This document shows, piece by piece, positions 18,194 to 27,750 of a stretch of 64,000 bases of DNA. Location: positions 1-64,000 of the forward strand of contig JADHSM010000012.1 in NCBI GenBank assembly GCA_016776905.1, in the 5' to 3' direction. Position numbers and translations under genes: made by a program. Source of the DNA: Planctomycetota bacterium (GTDB lineage: Bacteria; Planctomycetota; UBA8108; UBA1146). The notes under the pieces are model-generated. The model saw only the letters and a program-made list of their open reading frames with translations. It made no database searches and was not told the origin of the DNA. Positions within the stretch are counted from its first letter, which is position 1. Every line of letters begins with the position of its first letter.

Positions 18194-18585
18194 ACGGCCA
18201 GAGTTCGCAAGGCCTGAAGATCACGGCTTCCTGCCGCAATAATATCGGAGATGGTCGATCTTTCTTCTGGAGAGAGACGTCGAATCGCATCGAGAATCTT
18301 CTTCTCCTGAAGATTGAGCTCGATGGTCACCTTGGAATCCTCTTCAACAGTGGGCTGCAATAAAGATTCAAGAGGAGGGGGATAAGGAGCAGATTCGTCG
18401 AGGATGTAGTCTGCGGATACCCCTAAAACACGTGCGATTCTGAGAGCGACCGGCCCTTTGGGCTGGTGAATACCGGCCTCGATACGAGAGAGGGCACTGG
18501 GCGTAACAGAGGTCATCTCTGCGAGGGATCTCTGGGCTACGCCCCGGTCTCGTCTCAGGTTCAGGATCTTTCGACCGATCTTCAT
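18160..18585 (-). CDS. XRE-family transcriptional regulator
   Basis: The N-terminal helix-turn-helix (LRRDRGVAQRSLAEMTSVTPSALSRIEAGIHQPKGPVALRIARVLGVSADYIL, about residues 11-65) is a clear Cro/CI-type domain. The C-terminal half, rich in charged helix (LNLQEKKILDAIRRLSPEER), probably dimerises or senses a ligand. ATG 18585 is preferred because GGAG lies eight bases before it; ATG 18594 would add three residues. It is divergent from the DHH phosphoesterase gene across a 200-base gap, so it may control that gene or itself. Confidence 0.88.
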   Translation of the reverse strand: MKIGRKILNLRRDRGVAQRSLAEMTSVTPSALSRIEAGIHQPKGPVALRIARVLGVSADYILDESAPYPPPLESLLQPTVEEDSKVTIELNLQEKKILDAIRRLSPEERSTISDIIAAGSRDLQALRTLAVKKGLLIEDDE

Positions 18586-18750
18586 GACTCTCATCTCCGT
18601 ACGAAGGAATATCTGGTCTGTTCGACTGAGAGGTGGCCCCGGCTACGTTGATCCGCTGGTTCCCGTCTCCACTCCGATGTACAACACATCTTCGGCTTTT
18701 CCCGGGAACGGCTCTGCATAGAGTTTCTGCCCGGGGCGAACTCGGATCAT

Positions 18751-18766
18751 ATTGCGAAAATGCAAT
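18751..18766. promoter_or_regulatory. Inverted repeat in divergent gap
   Basis: ATTGC-GAAAAT-GCAAT lies 20 bases before the DHH gene start, between it and the divergent XRE regulator. It is a plausible operator but short, and there is no supporting second copy. Confidence 0.25.
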
Positions 18767-18786
18767 TTCCTCAATAAGGAGCACTC

Positions 18787-19851
18787 ATGTGTGCAGTTGA
18801 AAGCTCATGGTCGCCGGGTGAAATTCCCCCCGATTTGATAGAGCGCCTGAAAGATTGCCAAAAGCCCCTGATTCTGACCCATATCTATCCTGATGGGGAT
18901 GCCTTGGGGTCTGCGGTGGGCATGCACAGGGCACTCCAGCAATTGGGTGCACAGCCTCGTACGATTCTGACTCACCCCGTTCCTGAGAAACTTTTGTTTA
19001 TCGACCATGACAACCTCGCAGAGGTTCTCTCCGAGAGCCCTGATCTTCAGCCTGAGAGTTTGGTGGCGGCAGCGGATTTGATCATTGTGGTCGATACTTC
19101 TGCTCCGGAACGACTGGGCTTGTTTGAGTCTGCAGTGAGTGCTTCAGAGGTTCCGCGGGTGTGTATCGATCACCACCTAGAAGGTTCATTGGACTACTTT
19201 GCTTCTGTTTGGTGCGAACCGGGATCTCCAGCGACCGGGAATCTGGTCTTCGAATTGATCAGTACCCTCGGCCTCCAACACGACAAAAATACGGCAGAGA
19301 CACTTTTTGTTTCCCTAGCGACCGATACCGGTTGGTTCCGCCATTCCAATGCGGGTTTCCAAGCCTGGAAGTATGCGGCCGAAATGGTGTCGCTCGGAGT
19401 CCATCCTGAGCCGATTTATAACCGGATATTCCAGTCCTTCTCTCATGAGAGAACTCGTTCCCTCGGAGATTTACTCTCCAAGAGCGTGCTCTGTCAGGAC
19501 GGGAAAGTGCTTTATTCTGTGTTTACGGAGGAAATCCGGTCTCAACATCGCGTCAATATGGAAGATCTGGACGGTTTCGTGGATTCCTTGGGCCAGGTCA
19601 AAGGGACCGAGATCGTTTTTCTCGTTGTTGAAGTCGGGCCGGAGAGATTTAAAGTGAGTCTTCGATCCAGAGGCGATTATTCTGTTCATGGGGTTGCTGC
19701 TCAATTTGGAGGCGGTGGTCATGCCAAGGCGGCAGGATGTCGACTGAATGGTTCCGAAGAAGATGTGATTCGCCAACTTCTGGCCGCTTGCCAAAGTTTG
19801 CTGGAGGGCGATTTTGACCCTGCAGCTCAGGTGGATGAAACTCCCCGTTGA
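18787..19851 (+). CDS. DHH/DHHA1 phosphoesterase, NrnA-like
   Basis: This is a 354-residue cytoplasmic enzyme. The DHH domain shows THIYPDGDALGSAVGM (metal motif), IIVVDTSAPERLG, the namesake CIDHHLEG, and SLATDTGWFRHSN. The DHHA1 domain has the GGGGHAKAAG motif near residues 319-328. The family cleaves nanoRNAs, pAp or pApA, and in c-di-AMP producers it can finish c-di-AMP breakdown. cdaA in this window makes that role plausible but unproven. ATG 18787 follows AAGGAG. Confidence 0.9.
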   Translation: MCAVESSWSPGEIPPDLIERLKDCQKPLILTHIYPDGDALGSAVGMHRALQQLGAQPRTILTHPVPEKLLFIDHDNLAEVLSESPDLQPESLVAAADLIIVVDTSAPERLGLFESAVSASEVPRVCIDHHLEGSLDYFASVWCEPGSPATGNLVFELISTLGLQHDKNTAETLFVSLATDTGWFRHSNAGFQAWKYAAEMVSLGVHPEPIYNRIFQSFSHERTRSLGDLLSKSVLCQDGKVLYSVFTEEIRSQHRVNMEDLDGFVDSLGQVKGTEIVFLVVEVGPERFKVSLRSRGDYSVHGVAAQFGGGGHAKAAGCRLNGSEEDVIRQLLAACQSLLEGDFDPAAQVDETPR

Positions 19852-19871
19852 GGAGAGATAAGAGGAAGATC

Positions 19872-21125
19872 ATGTCCATATCGTATTCGTCTATCTTCAA
19901 TAGAAGTGATGTTTCTCCATTCCTATTTTTGATTTTGACTTTCGCAATGACTCTCGCCGGTTGTGGTGGGGGAAATGTCGAAGTAGAGATTGAAACTGAA
20001 CCGGAGTTTACTCCACAAGAGATTGCAAAAATCCAAGAGAAGATCCGTTTGGAGCAATTTCAGACCAACTTGGCGAGTATCAACAAGGCGATCCGGAACT
20101 ATCCCGATCGTAATGAAGAGTGGATTGAAGCTCTCGAAAATTTGGCGTATGCCAGTGAGGGCACATCGATTCATGCGAAAGCAAAAAAAGTTCTCGAAGA
20201 TCAAATTCAGGTCAGAGAATCACAAGCCGCAGAAAAGTTGGGGCAACTTCGCGATCGGGTCGAAGCATTGATCGCAGATGGAGATCCCCTCGCAGCAGAG
20301 AGAATCCTCGAAAATTTTGATGATGAAGGTTATTACCAAGAGACCGCAGCCTTCAAAGATTGGGAAAAACTCTGTGAAGAAGTCGAAACTCGTCAGCGAG
20401 CGGAAGTGGACTTCGACCGTATCACTCGAAGAGCCCGCGCCTTTAAGCGTCAGGAAGAATATGCGAAGGCGATAGGTTTGCTCGTCTCTTATTCCGACGA
20501 GTTCAAAGGATCTGATCAATATAAAGAAGTTCAGCAAACGATCGAAGAGTACCTCGAGGTCTATGTTGAAAAACGCGCTGCTCGGGAAGAAGAGTTAGCC
20601 ATCGAGTGGAAAGAACTCGAAATCGATACCTACCTCTCTTCTTTCAGGGCATCTGCTTCAGATCCTGATGCCGACGTATGGAATGAAGAAGATGGAGAGA
20701 TTGTCGGGATCAATAACTCTGCAGGTCCCGCTCAATTAGAAATGGGCGACGACAACTGGGAGGAATACACCCTTGAGGTGGAGATCCAGCTCGTTTCCGG
20801 CTCTGAAATAAACCTAGGTATCACCTCGGGAACTCGCGCAGGCAGGGCTGTCAAAAATTACGATGTCCATAGTTTTGAAACGGGGGAGGGCGAATGGTTG
20901 AAAATTCGCATCGAACTCCGAGAAGGATTAATCAAGATTACCGACTTGGACACACTGGATCAGTTGGTTGAAAATACTCGCCCCAACTTCCCTATGGGAG
21001 GAGTGGCCCTTCTCTTGCGGCCGGATGAGTCCCTGAGAGCGAGAAATTGTAGGTATAAACTTTATCGTCCGATTGAGGGCGAGGAAGACTCCGGAGAAGA
21101 CTCCGGAGAAGAAGAAGAAGGGTAG
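19872..21125 (+). CDS. Lipoprotein with helical repeats and a LamG/DUF1080-like C-terminal domain
   Basis: ATG 19872 follows AGAGGAAG; a TTG at 19848 is less likely. The signal peptide (FLFLILTFAMTLAGC) ends in a lipobox LAGC. The middle (about residues 40-240) is TPR-like charged helix. The C-terminal part (about 250-395) looks like a beta-sandwich of the LamG/3-keto-disaccharide-hydrolase type, as in DDNWEEYTLEVEIQLV and SINLGITSG-like strands. The last 20 residues are acidic low-complexity. No active-site residues can be named. It precedes the sensor kinase. Confidence 0.72.
   Translation: MSISYSSIFNRSDVSPFLFLILTFAMTLAGCGGGNVEVEIETEPEFTPQEIAKIQEKIRLEQFQTNLASINKAIRNYPDRNEEWIEALENLAYASEGTSIHAKAKKVLEDQIQVRESQAAEKLGQLRDRVEALIADGDPLAAERILENFDDEGYYQETAAFKDWEKLCEEVETRQRAEVDFDRITRRARAFKRQEEYAKAIGLLVSYSDEFKGSDQYKEVQQTIEEYLEVYVEKRAAREEELAIEWKELEIDTYLSSFRASASDPDADVWNEEDGEIVGINNSAGPAQLEMGDDNWEEYTLEVEIQLVSGSEINLGITSGTRAGRAVKNYDVHSFETGEGEWLKIRIELREGLIKITDLDTLDQLVENTRPNFPMGGVALLLRPDESLRARNCRYKLYRPIEGEEDSGEDSGEEEEG
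21084..21122 (+). repeat. GAAGACTCCGGA tandem repeat and GAA run
   Basis: Two perfect copies of the 12-mer GAAGACTCCGGA (21084-21095, 21096-21107) are followed by GAA codons. They code the acidic EDSGEDSGEEEEG tail of the lipoprotein. The same bases in another frame give a false N-terminus for the kinase gene. Confidence 0.85.
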
Positions 21126-21135
21126 CCGCACAGCG

Positions 21136-21858
21136 GTGACCGCATTTGATGCAAGCCAACTAGGCAGCTGGGAGCAGGATGTTGCGAGTCTCGCAGGGAT
21201 GCTCGTGCATGAGGTGAAGAATCCGCTATCGACCCTGAATATTTCATCCCAATTGATTATTGAGGAATTGGGTTCTCCGGAATCCGCTCGCGAGCAGCGC
21301 ACTTTTCGCCGACTCGAAATGATGCAATCTGAAATCCAACGCATTGAAAAGATTGTTTCTTCATTCCTGCAATTGACTCGTCCTCAAAAAATGGAACGTG
21401 ATTCGATAAAGGTCAGTCGACTGGTTGAGGAAGTGATTTCCAGAAACCGTGAAGCCATCGAGTTGGAAGGTGTCAGTGTTCTTTTTCAACCGGGTAAAGT
21501 GAGCAATGTCGCTGGAGACAGCTCTTTGCTCCATCAGGCGATCTTGAATCTGATCATCAATGGTTGCTCTGCAATGCCTGCTGGAGGGGAACTGTTGGTG
21601 AGGGTGAATGAAACCACTTATCGTGGATTCCCTGCGGTGGTCATCGAGGTGACGGATACAGGGGTTGGAATTACTGAAGAAGCCATTCCCCGAATCTTTA
21701 GGCCTTACGTTTCCACGACTGAAGGGGGGACGGGGCTGGGATTGCCGACGACCCTGCGAATTGTAAGACTTCACGGTGGTACGATCATGGTTGAAAGTGA
21801 ACCTGAGCAAGGAAGCCGGTTTTCTATCATTCTTCCGGCTGAAGAACAGGACAAATAG
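21136..21858 (+). CDS. Soluble sensor histidine kinase, NtrB-like
   Basis: GTG 21136 is preferred. A TTG at 21073 would add residues coded by the low-complexity tail of the preceding gene. The 240 residues hold a HisKA domain with VHEVKNPLSTL (His25) and a HATPase_c domain with NLIINGCSAMP (N box), DTGVGI (G1) and GTGLGL (G2). No membrane segment or PAS sensor domain is visible, so the kinase should be cytoplasmic and may sense through a partner. The sigma-54 response regulator starts five bases after its stop. Confidence 0.9.
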   Translation: MTAFDASQLGSWEQDVASLAGMLVHEVKNPLSTLNISSQLIIEELGSPESAREQRTFRRLEMMQSEIQRIEKIVSSFLQLTRPQKMERDSIKVSRLVEEVISRNREAIELEGVSVLFQPGKVSNVAGDSSLLHQAILNLIINGCSAMPAGGELLVRVNETTYRGFPAVVIEVTDTGVGITEEAIPRIFRPYVSTTEGGTGLGLPTTLRIVRLHGGTIMVESEPEQGSRFSIILPAEEQDK

Positions 21859-21863
21859 GATTC

Positions 21864-23267
21864 ATGAGTGACGGTAACGTTGAAAATACGATCGATAAGG
21901 CCCGGATCATCGTCGTCGATGATCAAGCGGCCCATGCCGAGATTCTCTCGGATGCACTCGAATCGGTAGGCCACAAATGCCAGGTGGCGACAACCATCGA
22001 TGAAGCCAGAGATCTGCTCCGCAAGGACGGTGCTGATATCGTGGTGACCGACCTCGTACTTGGGGACAGGGATGGCTTAGATCTTATTCGAGAGGCGCAA
22101 GCCATCGATCCGTTTATCGCCGTGGTTGTCGTGACGGGGCACGGTACTGTTGAGACTGCGGTGGAAGCGATGCAGCTAGGTGCTGTTGATTACCTGAGAA
22201 AGCCCGTAGATTTGGCGGGCTTGAGAATCCGGGTGAACCGAGCTCTAGAAGGTGCTGCCCTGAAGAAGAGGGCTGAAGAGCTGGAGAGGACGATCGATGA
22301 TCGTTTCGGCTTTGAAGGCATCATCGGTTCCAGCCACGCCATGCATGCGATTGTGCAGAAACTCAAACAGGTCGCGACGACCGATGCCTCTGTCTTGATA
22401 CTGGGCGAAAGTGGAACCGGTAAGGAATTGATCGCTAAGGCGATTCATGCGAACAGTCGCCGTAAGGGGAATGTATTTGTTCCTCTCAATTGTGCTGCAC
22501 TGGGGGAAGGCGTTCTTGAAAGCGAATTGTTCGGCCACGAACGAGGAGCATTTACGGGAGCTTCTTCTCTTCGAAAAGGTAGGTTTGAACATGCCGATGG
22601 GGGAACGCTCTTCCTCGATGAAGTCGGCGATATTCCAACGACAGTGCAGGTCAAACTATTGCGGGTGCTGGAAGAGCGAGAAGTCGTTCGCATGGGTTCG
22701 AATGATGCCGTACCTACGGATGTCCGTTTGATATGTGCAACACATCGCGACCTGAGACAGCGCATCGAGGAGGAAAAGTTTCGGGAGGACCTTTTCTACC
22801 GCATCAACGTGGTCACGATCGAAATCCCTCCACTCAGAGATCGATCCGTCGATATCCCACTTCTTGTGCATCATTTCCTCGACGAATATTCCAGAGTCCA
22901 CGACAAGTCGATCGAGGGTATATCAAGGGAAGCCTTGAGAGTTCTGACAGCCTACTCATGGCCGGGGAATGTGCGTGAGTTGAAGAATGCCATCGAGAAT
23001 ATGGTGGTGACTTGCCTAGGCACCGTTTTGGAGCTGGAAGATCTTCCAGGTCATATCCGTCCCCAATCTTCTTCGATAGGGGTCGGTGGTTTTCCGGTGG
23101 GAACGACAATTCAGGAGTTGGAGCGGGAATTGATCCGTAACACACTTGAGATGGTCGAAGGGAATCGAAGAAAAGCAGCTGAGGCTCTCGGGATCGGTGA
23201 GCGTACCCTTTATCGAAAAATTGACGAATATGGGCTCAGGGAGCCTGAAGAGGACTCTGCCAAATAG
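21864..23267 (+). CDS. Sigma-54-dependent response regulator, NtrC family
   Basis: This 467-residue activator has three domains. The receiver carries the phospho-acceptor Asp63 in VVTDLVLGD. The AAA+ domain carries Walker A GESGTGKE (181-188), the sigma-54 contact loop GAFTGA (228-233) and the GGTLFLDEVGD Walker B region. The C-terminal Fis-type HTH carries GNRRKAAEALGIGERTLYRKI. It remodels sigma-54 polymerase after phosphorylation by the kinase just upstream. Its targets are unknown, but a candidate sigma-54 promoter lies 132 bases downstream of its stop, before dnaK. Confidence 0.95.
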   Translation: MSDGNVENTIDKARIIVVDDQAAHAEILSDALESVGHKCQVATTIDEARDLLRKDGADIVVTDLVLGDRDGLDLIREAQAIDPFIAVVVVTGHGTVETAVEAMQLGAVDYLRKPVDLAGLRIRVNRALEGAALKKRAEELERTIDDRFGFEGIIGSSHAMHAIVQKLKQVATTDASVLILGESGTGKELIAKAIHANSRRKGNVFVPLNCAALGEGVLESELFGHERGAFTGASSLRKGRFEHADGGTLFLDEVGDIPTTVQVKLLRVLEEREVVRMGSNDAVPTDVRLICATHRDLRQRIEEEKFREDLFYRINVVTIEIPPLRDRSVDIPLLVHHFLDEYSRVHDKSIEGISREALRVLTAYSWPGNVRELKNAIENMVVTCLGTVLELEDLPGHIRPQSSSIGVGGFPVGTTIQELERELIRNTLEMVEGNRRKAAEALGIGERTLYRKIDEYGLREPEEDSAK

Positions 23268-23369
23268 ACAGCGAGCAGATCTGAGGCGACTGTCCTCTGC
23301 CAAAATGACGCATCTGGCCTGAGGCTCCTCCCACAAATAGTAGCCGTGAATCGATTTTCCTGCCAAAAT
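23257..23369 (+). repeat. Three CTGCCAAAWT direct repeats before dnaK
   Basis: CTGCCAAAT at 23257, CTGCCAAAAT at 23297 and CTGCCAAAAT at 23360 are direct repeats spaced 40 and 63 bases apart, the first overlapping the regulator's stop. They may be activator sites upstream of the candidate sigma-54 promoter, or chance. Confidence 0.4.
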
Positions 23370-23398
23370 AGCGTTCATTCGGAGTAAATCCCGATATT

Positions 23399-23414
23399 TG
23401 GAACGACGTTTGCC
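23399..23414 (+). promoter_or_regulatory. Candidate sigma-54 promoter upstream of dnaK
   Basis: TGGAACGACGTTTGCC matches the consensus TGGCACG-N4-TTGCW with the exact GG-to-GC spacing of ten bases; only positions 4 and 16 differ. It ends 54 bases before the dnaK ATG. A weaker heat-shock-type -10 (CCCGATAT, 23390-23397) overlaps it but has no matching -35, and no CIRCE element is seen. Confidence 0.5.
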
Positions 23415-23468
23415 ATGTACTTTGTGGAATCGGGTCAAAGAAGGCCCGGTACGAGAAGGGAGCCTTTC

Positions 23469-25415
23469 ATGGGCAAAATCATTGGAATCGACCTTGGAAC
23501 CACCAACTCAGTGGTCTCCGTGATGGAAGGCGGAGAGCCGACCGTCATCCCAAACAGGGATGGAAACAGAGTGACCCCCTCCGTGGTGGCCTTTACGGAA
23601 TCCGGAGAGCGTCTGGTGGGGCAAACCGCCAAGAGACAGGCAGTGACAAACCCCGAGAACACGGTGTTCTCGATCAAGAGGTTTATGGGCCGCCGACACG
23701 AAGAGTTGAATAAGGAAGCAGACCTGATCCCCTACAAGATTACGGGTGGGGCAAATGATCTGGTCAAAGTGAAGTTGCAGGGCAAGGAGTACTCTCCACC
23801 TGAAATTTCAGCACTGATTCTGCAAGAGTTGAAGAGCACCGCCGAGGAATACCTAGGTGAGCAAGTGACCGAAGCGGTCGTGACCGTTCCGGCTTACTTC
23901 AACGATAGTCAGCGTCAGGCGACAAAAGATGCTGGGCGAATCGCCGGCCTCGACATCAAGCGCATCATCAACGAGCCTACTGCCGCTTCTTTGGCGTATG
24001 GACTCGACAAGAAAGGCAGCGAAAAGATTGCTGTCTTCGATTTGGGTGGAGGAACGTTTGACGTTTCCATTCTTGAGGTTGACGAAGGACTATTTAAAGT
24101 TCTCTCGACTAACGGAGACACTCAACTAGGTGGAGATGACTTCGACGAAGTACTGATTCACAGTATCGCCGATGATTTTCAAAAACAGCAGGGCATCGAT
24201 CTCCGTAAAGATCAGATGGCTTTGCAGCGTTTGAAGGAAGCCGCCGAGAAAGCCAAGTGCGAGCTCTCCAGCAGAGTTGAAACGGAAGTCAGTATTCCGT
24301 TCGTCACTTCTGATGCCAGCGGTCCACGTCACTTGCAGATGTCGATCACTCGAGCCACTTTTGAGGCGAAGGCGAAGGAACTGATCGAGAAAACGAGGAA
24401 GCCATGCGAGATGGCTATTTCTGACGCCAATATGAACGCCAGTGGGATCGACGCAGTGATCCTCGTTGGAGGATCTACGCGGATTCCGGCGATTCAGGAT
24501 ATGGTAAAGAAGATCTTCGGTAAGGAGCCCAATCGTTCGGTGAATCCGGATGAAGTGGTTGCGATGGGTGCTGCTATCCAGGGTGGAATTCTCTCTGGTG
24601 ACGAGAAGCTGAATGACGTTCTTCTTCTTGATGTCACGCCTCTGAGTCTCGGCATCGAAACTCTTGGTCAAGTGAGTACTAAGCTCATTGAAAGAAACAC
24701 TTCAATCCCCACTGGAAAGAAGCAAGTGTTCTCGACTGCTGCAGATAATCAGCCGGCAGTTGATATTCACGTTCTTCAGGGCGAGAGAGAGATGGCGAAG
24801 GACAACCGTACGCTGGGTAAGTTCCAGTTGGACGGAATTCCTGCGGCTCCTCGTGGAGTACCACAGATCGAAGTGTCATTCGATATCGACACCAATGGTA
24901 TTCTTGAGGTTTCGGCTAAAGACCTTGGTACTGGAAAAGAACATAGCATCAAGATCACATCTTCCTCAGGTTTGAGTGAAGACGAAGTCGATCGTATGCA
25001 ACAAGAAGCTGAGAAGTATGCCGACGAAGACAAGGCTGCACGTGAGCTTGTTGACGTCCGCAACGAAGCAGACCAGGCGTGTTATGCGACTGAGTCGAGT
25101 TTGAAAGAGTACTCCGAGAAGATGGAAGAAGGCGAAGTGGAGAAAATCCAATCCGCTCTTTCAAATCTCAAGGAGGTCAAGGATGCCACGGATTCGACAT
25201 TGGAAACGATCAAGGCAGCCATCGAGGAACTCAACTCAGCTTCTCACGACTTGGCACGCAGAATGTACGAAGATTCTTCGAAGGCCCAAGAAGGAGATCC
25301 TGCAGCAGGACCGATGCCAGGAGGAGCTCCAGGTGCGACTCCGGGTGCGACTTCAGGTGCTGAGGCCGGCGAAGAAGATCCTGTGGTCGACGCTGATTTC
25401 ACAGTGAAAGACTGA
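23469..25415 (+). CDS. dnaK: Chaperone DnaK (Hsp70)
   Basis: ATG 23469 follows GAAGGGAG; an upstream start at 23415 is in frame but adds a non-homologous leader. The 648 residues have the Hsp70 ATPase motifs [36 protein letters not shown], and the linker with [17 protein letters not shown] substrate-binding domain, a helical lid and the family tail [12 protein letters not shown] complete it. It refolds proteins with DnaJ and GrpE, neither of which is in this window. A strong terminator follows, so it may be monocistronic. Confidence 0.97.
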   Translation: MGKIIGIDLGTTNSVVSVMEGGEPTVIPNRDGNRVTPSVVAFTESGERLVGQTAKRQAVTNPENTVFSIKRFMGRRHEELNKEADLIPYKITGGANDLVKVKLQGKEYSPPEISALILQELKSTAEEYLGEQVTEAVVTVPAYFNDSQRQATKDAGRIAGLDIKRIINEPTAASLAYGLDKKGSEKIAVFDLGGGTFDVSILEVDEGLFKVLSTNGDTQLGGDDFDEVLIHSIADDFQKQQGIDLRKDQMALQRLKEAAEKAKCELSSRVETEVSIPFVTSDASGPRHLQMSITRATFEAKAKELIEKTRKPCEMAISDANMNASGIDAVILVGGSTRIPAIQDMVKKIFGKEPNRSVNPDEVVAMGAAIQGGILSGDEKLNDVLLLDVTPLSLGIETLGQVSTKLIERNTSIPTGKKQVFSTAADNQPAVDIHVLQGEREMAKDNRTLGKFQLDGIPAAPRGVPQIEVSFDIDTNGILEVSAKDLGTGKEHSIKITSSSGLSEDEVDRMQQEAEKYADEDKAARELVDVRNEADQACYATESSLKEYSEKMEEGEVEKIQSALSNLKEVKDATDSTLETIKAAIEELNSASHDLARRMYEDSSKAQEGDPAAGPMPGGAPGATPGATSGAEAGEEDPVVDADFTVKD

Positions 25416-25442
25416 GTCAGGGAACATTTTCGGAACTTGATG

Positions 25443-25484
25443 CGGGGTGACGGGATTATTTTTAGTCCTGTCACCCCGTTTTTT
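25443..25484 (+). terminator. Rho-independent terminator after dnaK
   Basis: CGGGGTGACGGGA (25443-25455) pairs with TCCTGTCACCCCG (25466-25478) as a 13-bp stem with one G-U pair and a 10-base loop, then six Ts. Confidence 0.95.
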
Positions 25485-25695
25485 GATGCTGCTGAAGGGG
25501 TCTAGGGGAACTGGACCCCCTTTGAATTCGTATCCTCTGTTGCAGGAAAGACACAATTTCGCCATCCTTTCTTGCGGGGAAGAAGGGGGATGGGGTAAGA
25601 CCGTCCTCCCGTCGGATCTCCGGGGGCTTCCCGGAAGATCATTTCGGGCTAAAGATGCGCCACCAAACGGCCGATGTTTGGAGGTGGAGGATCCC
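25485..25695 (+). promoter_or_regulatory. Structured leader of the prkA operon
   Basis: This 211-base gap holds no gene. GGGGTC (25497-25502) pairs with GACCCC (25514-25519). CCAAAC (25663-25668) pairs with GTTTGG (25676-25681), ending against the strong ribosome site GGAGGTGGAGG (25680-25690). The second hairpin could limit ribosome access. Confidence 0.35.
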
Positions 25696-27732
25696 ATGAA
25701 TCAGCACATCAATTTTCACGAACTGATCAGTCAGAATATTGAGTCAGACAAATTTCGTGAACTTCATTGGACCGGTAGTTTCGATGACTACATGTCCATC
25801 GTATCGCAGAACCCTGACGTTCTTCGATCATCCTTCCAAAGAGTGCACGACATGATCGTGTCTTATGGAACGGAATCATCTGAACAACTGAATGCCAGAG
25901 ATGAAGTTCATTGGAAGTTTTTCGACGACCCTGACAATGATGGTGAAAACGCAGTCTTCGGACTCGATCAGCCGATCCAGCAGCTCGTGAGTTTCTTCAA
26001 ATCTGCTTCTCATAATCTTGGAACAGAAAAGAGAGTACTCCTCTTGCATGGTCCGGTGGGATCTGCAAAGAGCACTATCGTGAGCCTCATCAAGCGAGGC
26101 TTAGAGAAGTACAGTCGAACTCCGGAAGGAGTTCTCTATACCTTCCAGTGGGAAGATGAAAATGGGGATTGGGTCGATTCTCCAATGAATGAGGATCCGT
26201 TTTATCTCATTCCGGAAGAAGCTCGCGGAGAAGTCATCGAACAGATCCGTAACACATCGGACGTTCGATACCCCATCACTATGAAGGGGAGTCTCTGCCC
26301 GTTTAGTCGCTGGTACTACAATCATTACATGCAGAAGTACGATGGTGATTGGCATCAGGTGATCAATCACATTCGAGTTCGTCGTCTTGTCATGTCTGAA
26401 GAAGATCGAGTTGGAATCGGAACATTCCAGCCCAAAGACGAAAAGAACCAGGATTCCACTGAGCTCACTGGTGATATCAACTACCGGAAGATTGCTCAGT
26501 ATGGATCTGAATCAGATCCCAGAGCCTTTAACTTCGACGGTGAATTCAATGTGGCCAATAGAGGTGTTATTGAATTCATTGAGGTCTTGAAATTGGACGT
26601 TGCGTTCCTTTATGACCTTCTGGGAGCCAGTCAAGAGCAGTCGATCAAGCCGAAGAGATTCGCTCAAACCTCTATTGATGAGGTCATCATTGGTCATACC
26701 AACGAACCGGAATACAGAAAGCTTCAAAATAACGAATTGATGGAAGCCTTCCGTGATCGAACCGTGAAGATTGACATTCCTTACAACACGACTCTTCAGG
26801 ACGAAGTGCGGATATATCGCAAAGATTATTCGACGAAGGCGATCCAGCAGCATGTGGCTCCACATACCCTAGAGGTTTGTGCCATGTGGTCAGTATTGAC
26901 GCGCCTCGAAGAGCCGAAAAACGCACAAATCTCACTCGCTCAGAAGATGAAACTTTACGACGGCAAAACGATGCCAGGTTTCACGGAAGAAAATGTCAAA
27001 GAGTTGCGTGATGAAGCGCAGCGTGAAGGACTTGAAGGAATCTCGCCCCGTTACATTCAGGACAAGATTTCGAATGCTCTCGTTTCAGATTACAACTACG
27101 TCAATCCATTCATGGTATTGAACGAAATCGACGAGGGACTCAAGCACCATAGTTTGATTTCTTCGGAAGAGGTGAGGCAGAGATATCGCGAACTACTCAC
27201 CGTCGTGAAGTCCGAATATGAAGACATTGTCAAAAATGAGGTTCAAAGAGCGATCAGTGCCGATGAAGAAGCTATTCAGAAGCTGTGCTCGAACTACATC
27301 GATAATGTGAAGGCTTACACCCAGCGAGAAAAGGTGAAAAACCCCTACACAGGACAATCGGAAGAGCCAGACGAAAGACTTCTTCGTTCGATTGAAGAAA
27401 AAATCGATATTCCTGAGAGCCGAAAAGACGACTTCCGCAGGGAAATCATGAACTACATCGGAGCTCTTGCTGTTGAGAAAAAGCAGTTTGATTACTCGAC
27501 GAATGCACGACTTCAAAGAGCTCTCGAAATGAAGCTTTTTGAAGACAAGAAAGACACGATCAAGTTGACTTCTCTTGTCTCTGACGTGGTTGATAAAGAG
27601 TCTCAGGCAAAGATCGATGTGGTGAAAACCCGTTTGATCGAGCAATACGGTTACAACGAAGATAGTGCTACTGATGTCCTGAACTACGTGGCGAGCATTT
27701 TCGCCAGGGGTGATTCTAAGAACGCGACGTGA
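25696..27732 (+). CDS. prkA: Serine protein kinase PrkA (YeaG family)
   Basis: ATG 25696 follows GGAGGTGGAGG; the frame upstream to 25447 codes non-homologous residues. The 678-residue product starts like PrkA ([25 protein letters not shown]-type region) and has the AAA-like Walker [10 protein letters not shown] at 119-127. It also has [12 protein letters not shown] and the C-terminal PrkA domain ([24 protein letters not shown] region). PrkA/YeaG acts in stationary-phase and nitrogen-stress responses and in sporulation of some Bacillus. The next two genes complete the widely conserved prkA-yeaH-spoVR cluster. Confidence 0.95.
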   Translation: MNQHINFHELISQNIESDKFRELHWTGSFDDYMSIVSQNPDVLRSSFQRVHDMIVSYGTESSEQLNARDEVHWKFFDDPDNDGENAVFGLDQPIQQLVSFFKSASHNLGTEKRVLLLHGPVGSAKSTIVSLIKRGLEKYSRTPEGVLYTFQWEDENGDWVDSPMNEDPFYLIPEEARGEVIEQIRNTSDVRYPITMKGSLCPFSRWYYNHYMQKYDGDWHQVINHIRVRRLVMSEEDRVGIGTFQPKDEKNQDSTELTGDINYRKIAQYGSESDPRAFNFDGEFNVANRGVIEFIEVLKLDVAFLYDLLGASQEQSIKPKRFAQTSIDEVIIGHTNEPEYRKLQNNELMEAFRDRTVKIDIPYNTTLQDEVRIYRKDYSTKAIQQHVAPHTLEVCAMWSVLTRLEEPKNAQISLAQKMKLYDGKTMPGFTEENVKELRDEAQREGLEGISPRYIQDKISNALVSDYNYVNPFMVLNEIDEGLKHHSLISSEEVRQRYRELLTVVKSEYEDIVKNEVQRAISADEEAIQKLCSNYIDNVKAYTQREKVKNPYTGQSEEPDERLLRSIEEKIDIPESRKDDFRREIMNYIGALAVEKKQFDYSTNARLQRALEMKLFEDKKDTIKLTSLVSDVVDKESQAKIDVVKTRLIEQYGYNEDSATDVLNYVASIFARGDSKNAT

Positions 27733-27750
27733 TCATGAGAGGTCGTGCAC

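Noticed and set aside
21073-21135. TTG start for the histidine kinase inside the lipoprotein gene
   Set aside because: The extra residues come from the acidic repeat read in another frame and precede no recognisable domain.
23268-23468. CIRCE element for HrcA control of dnaK
   Set aside because: No TTAGCACTC/GAGTGCTAA pair is present.
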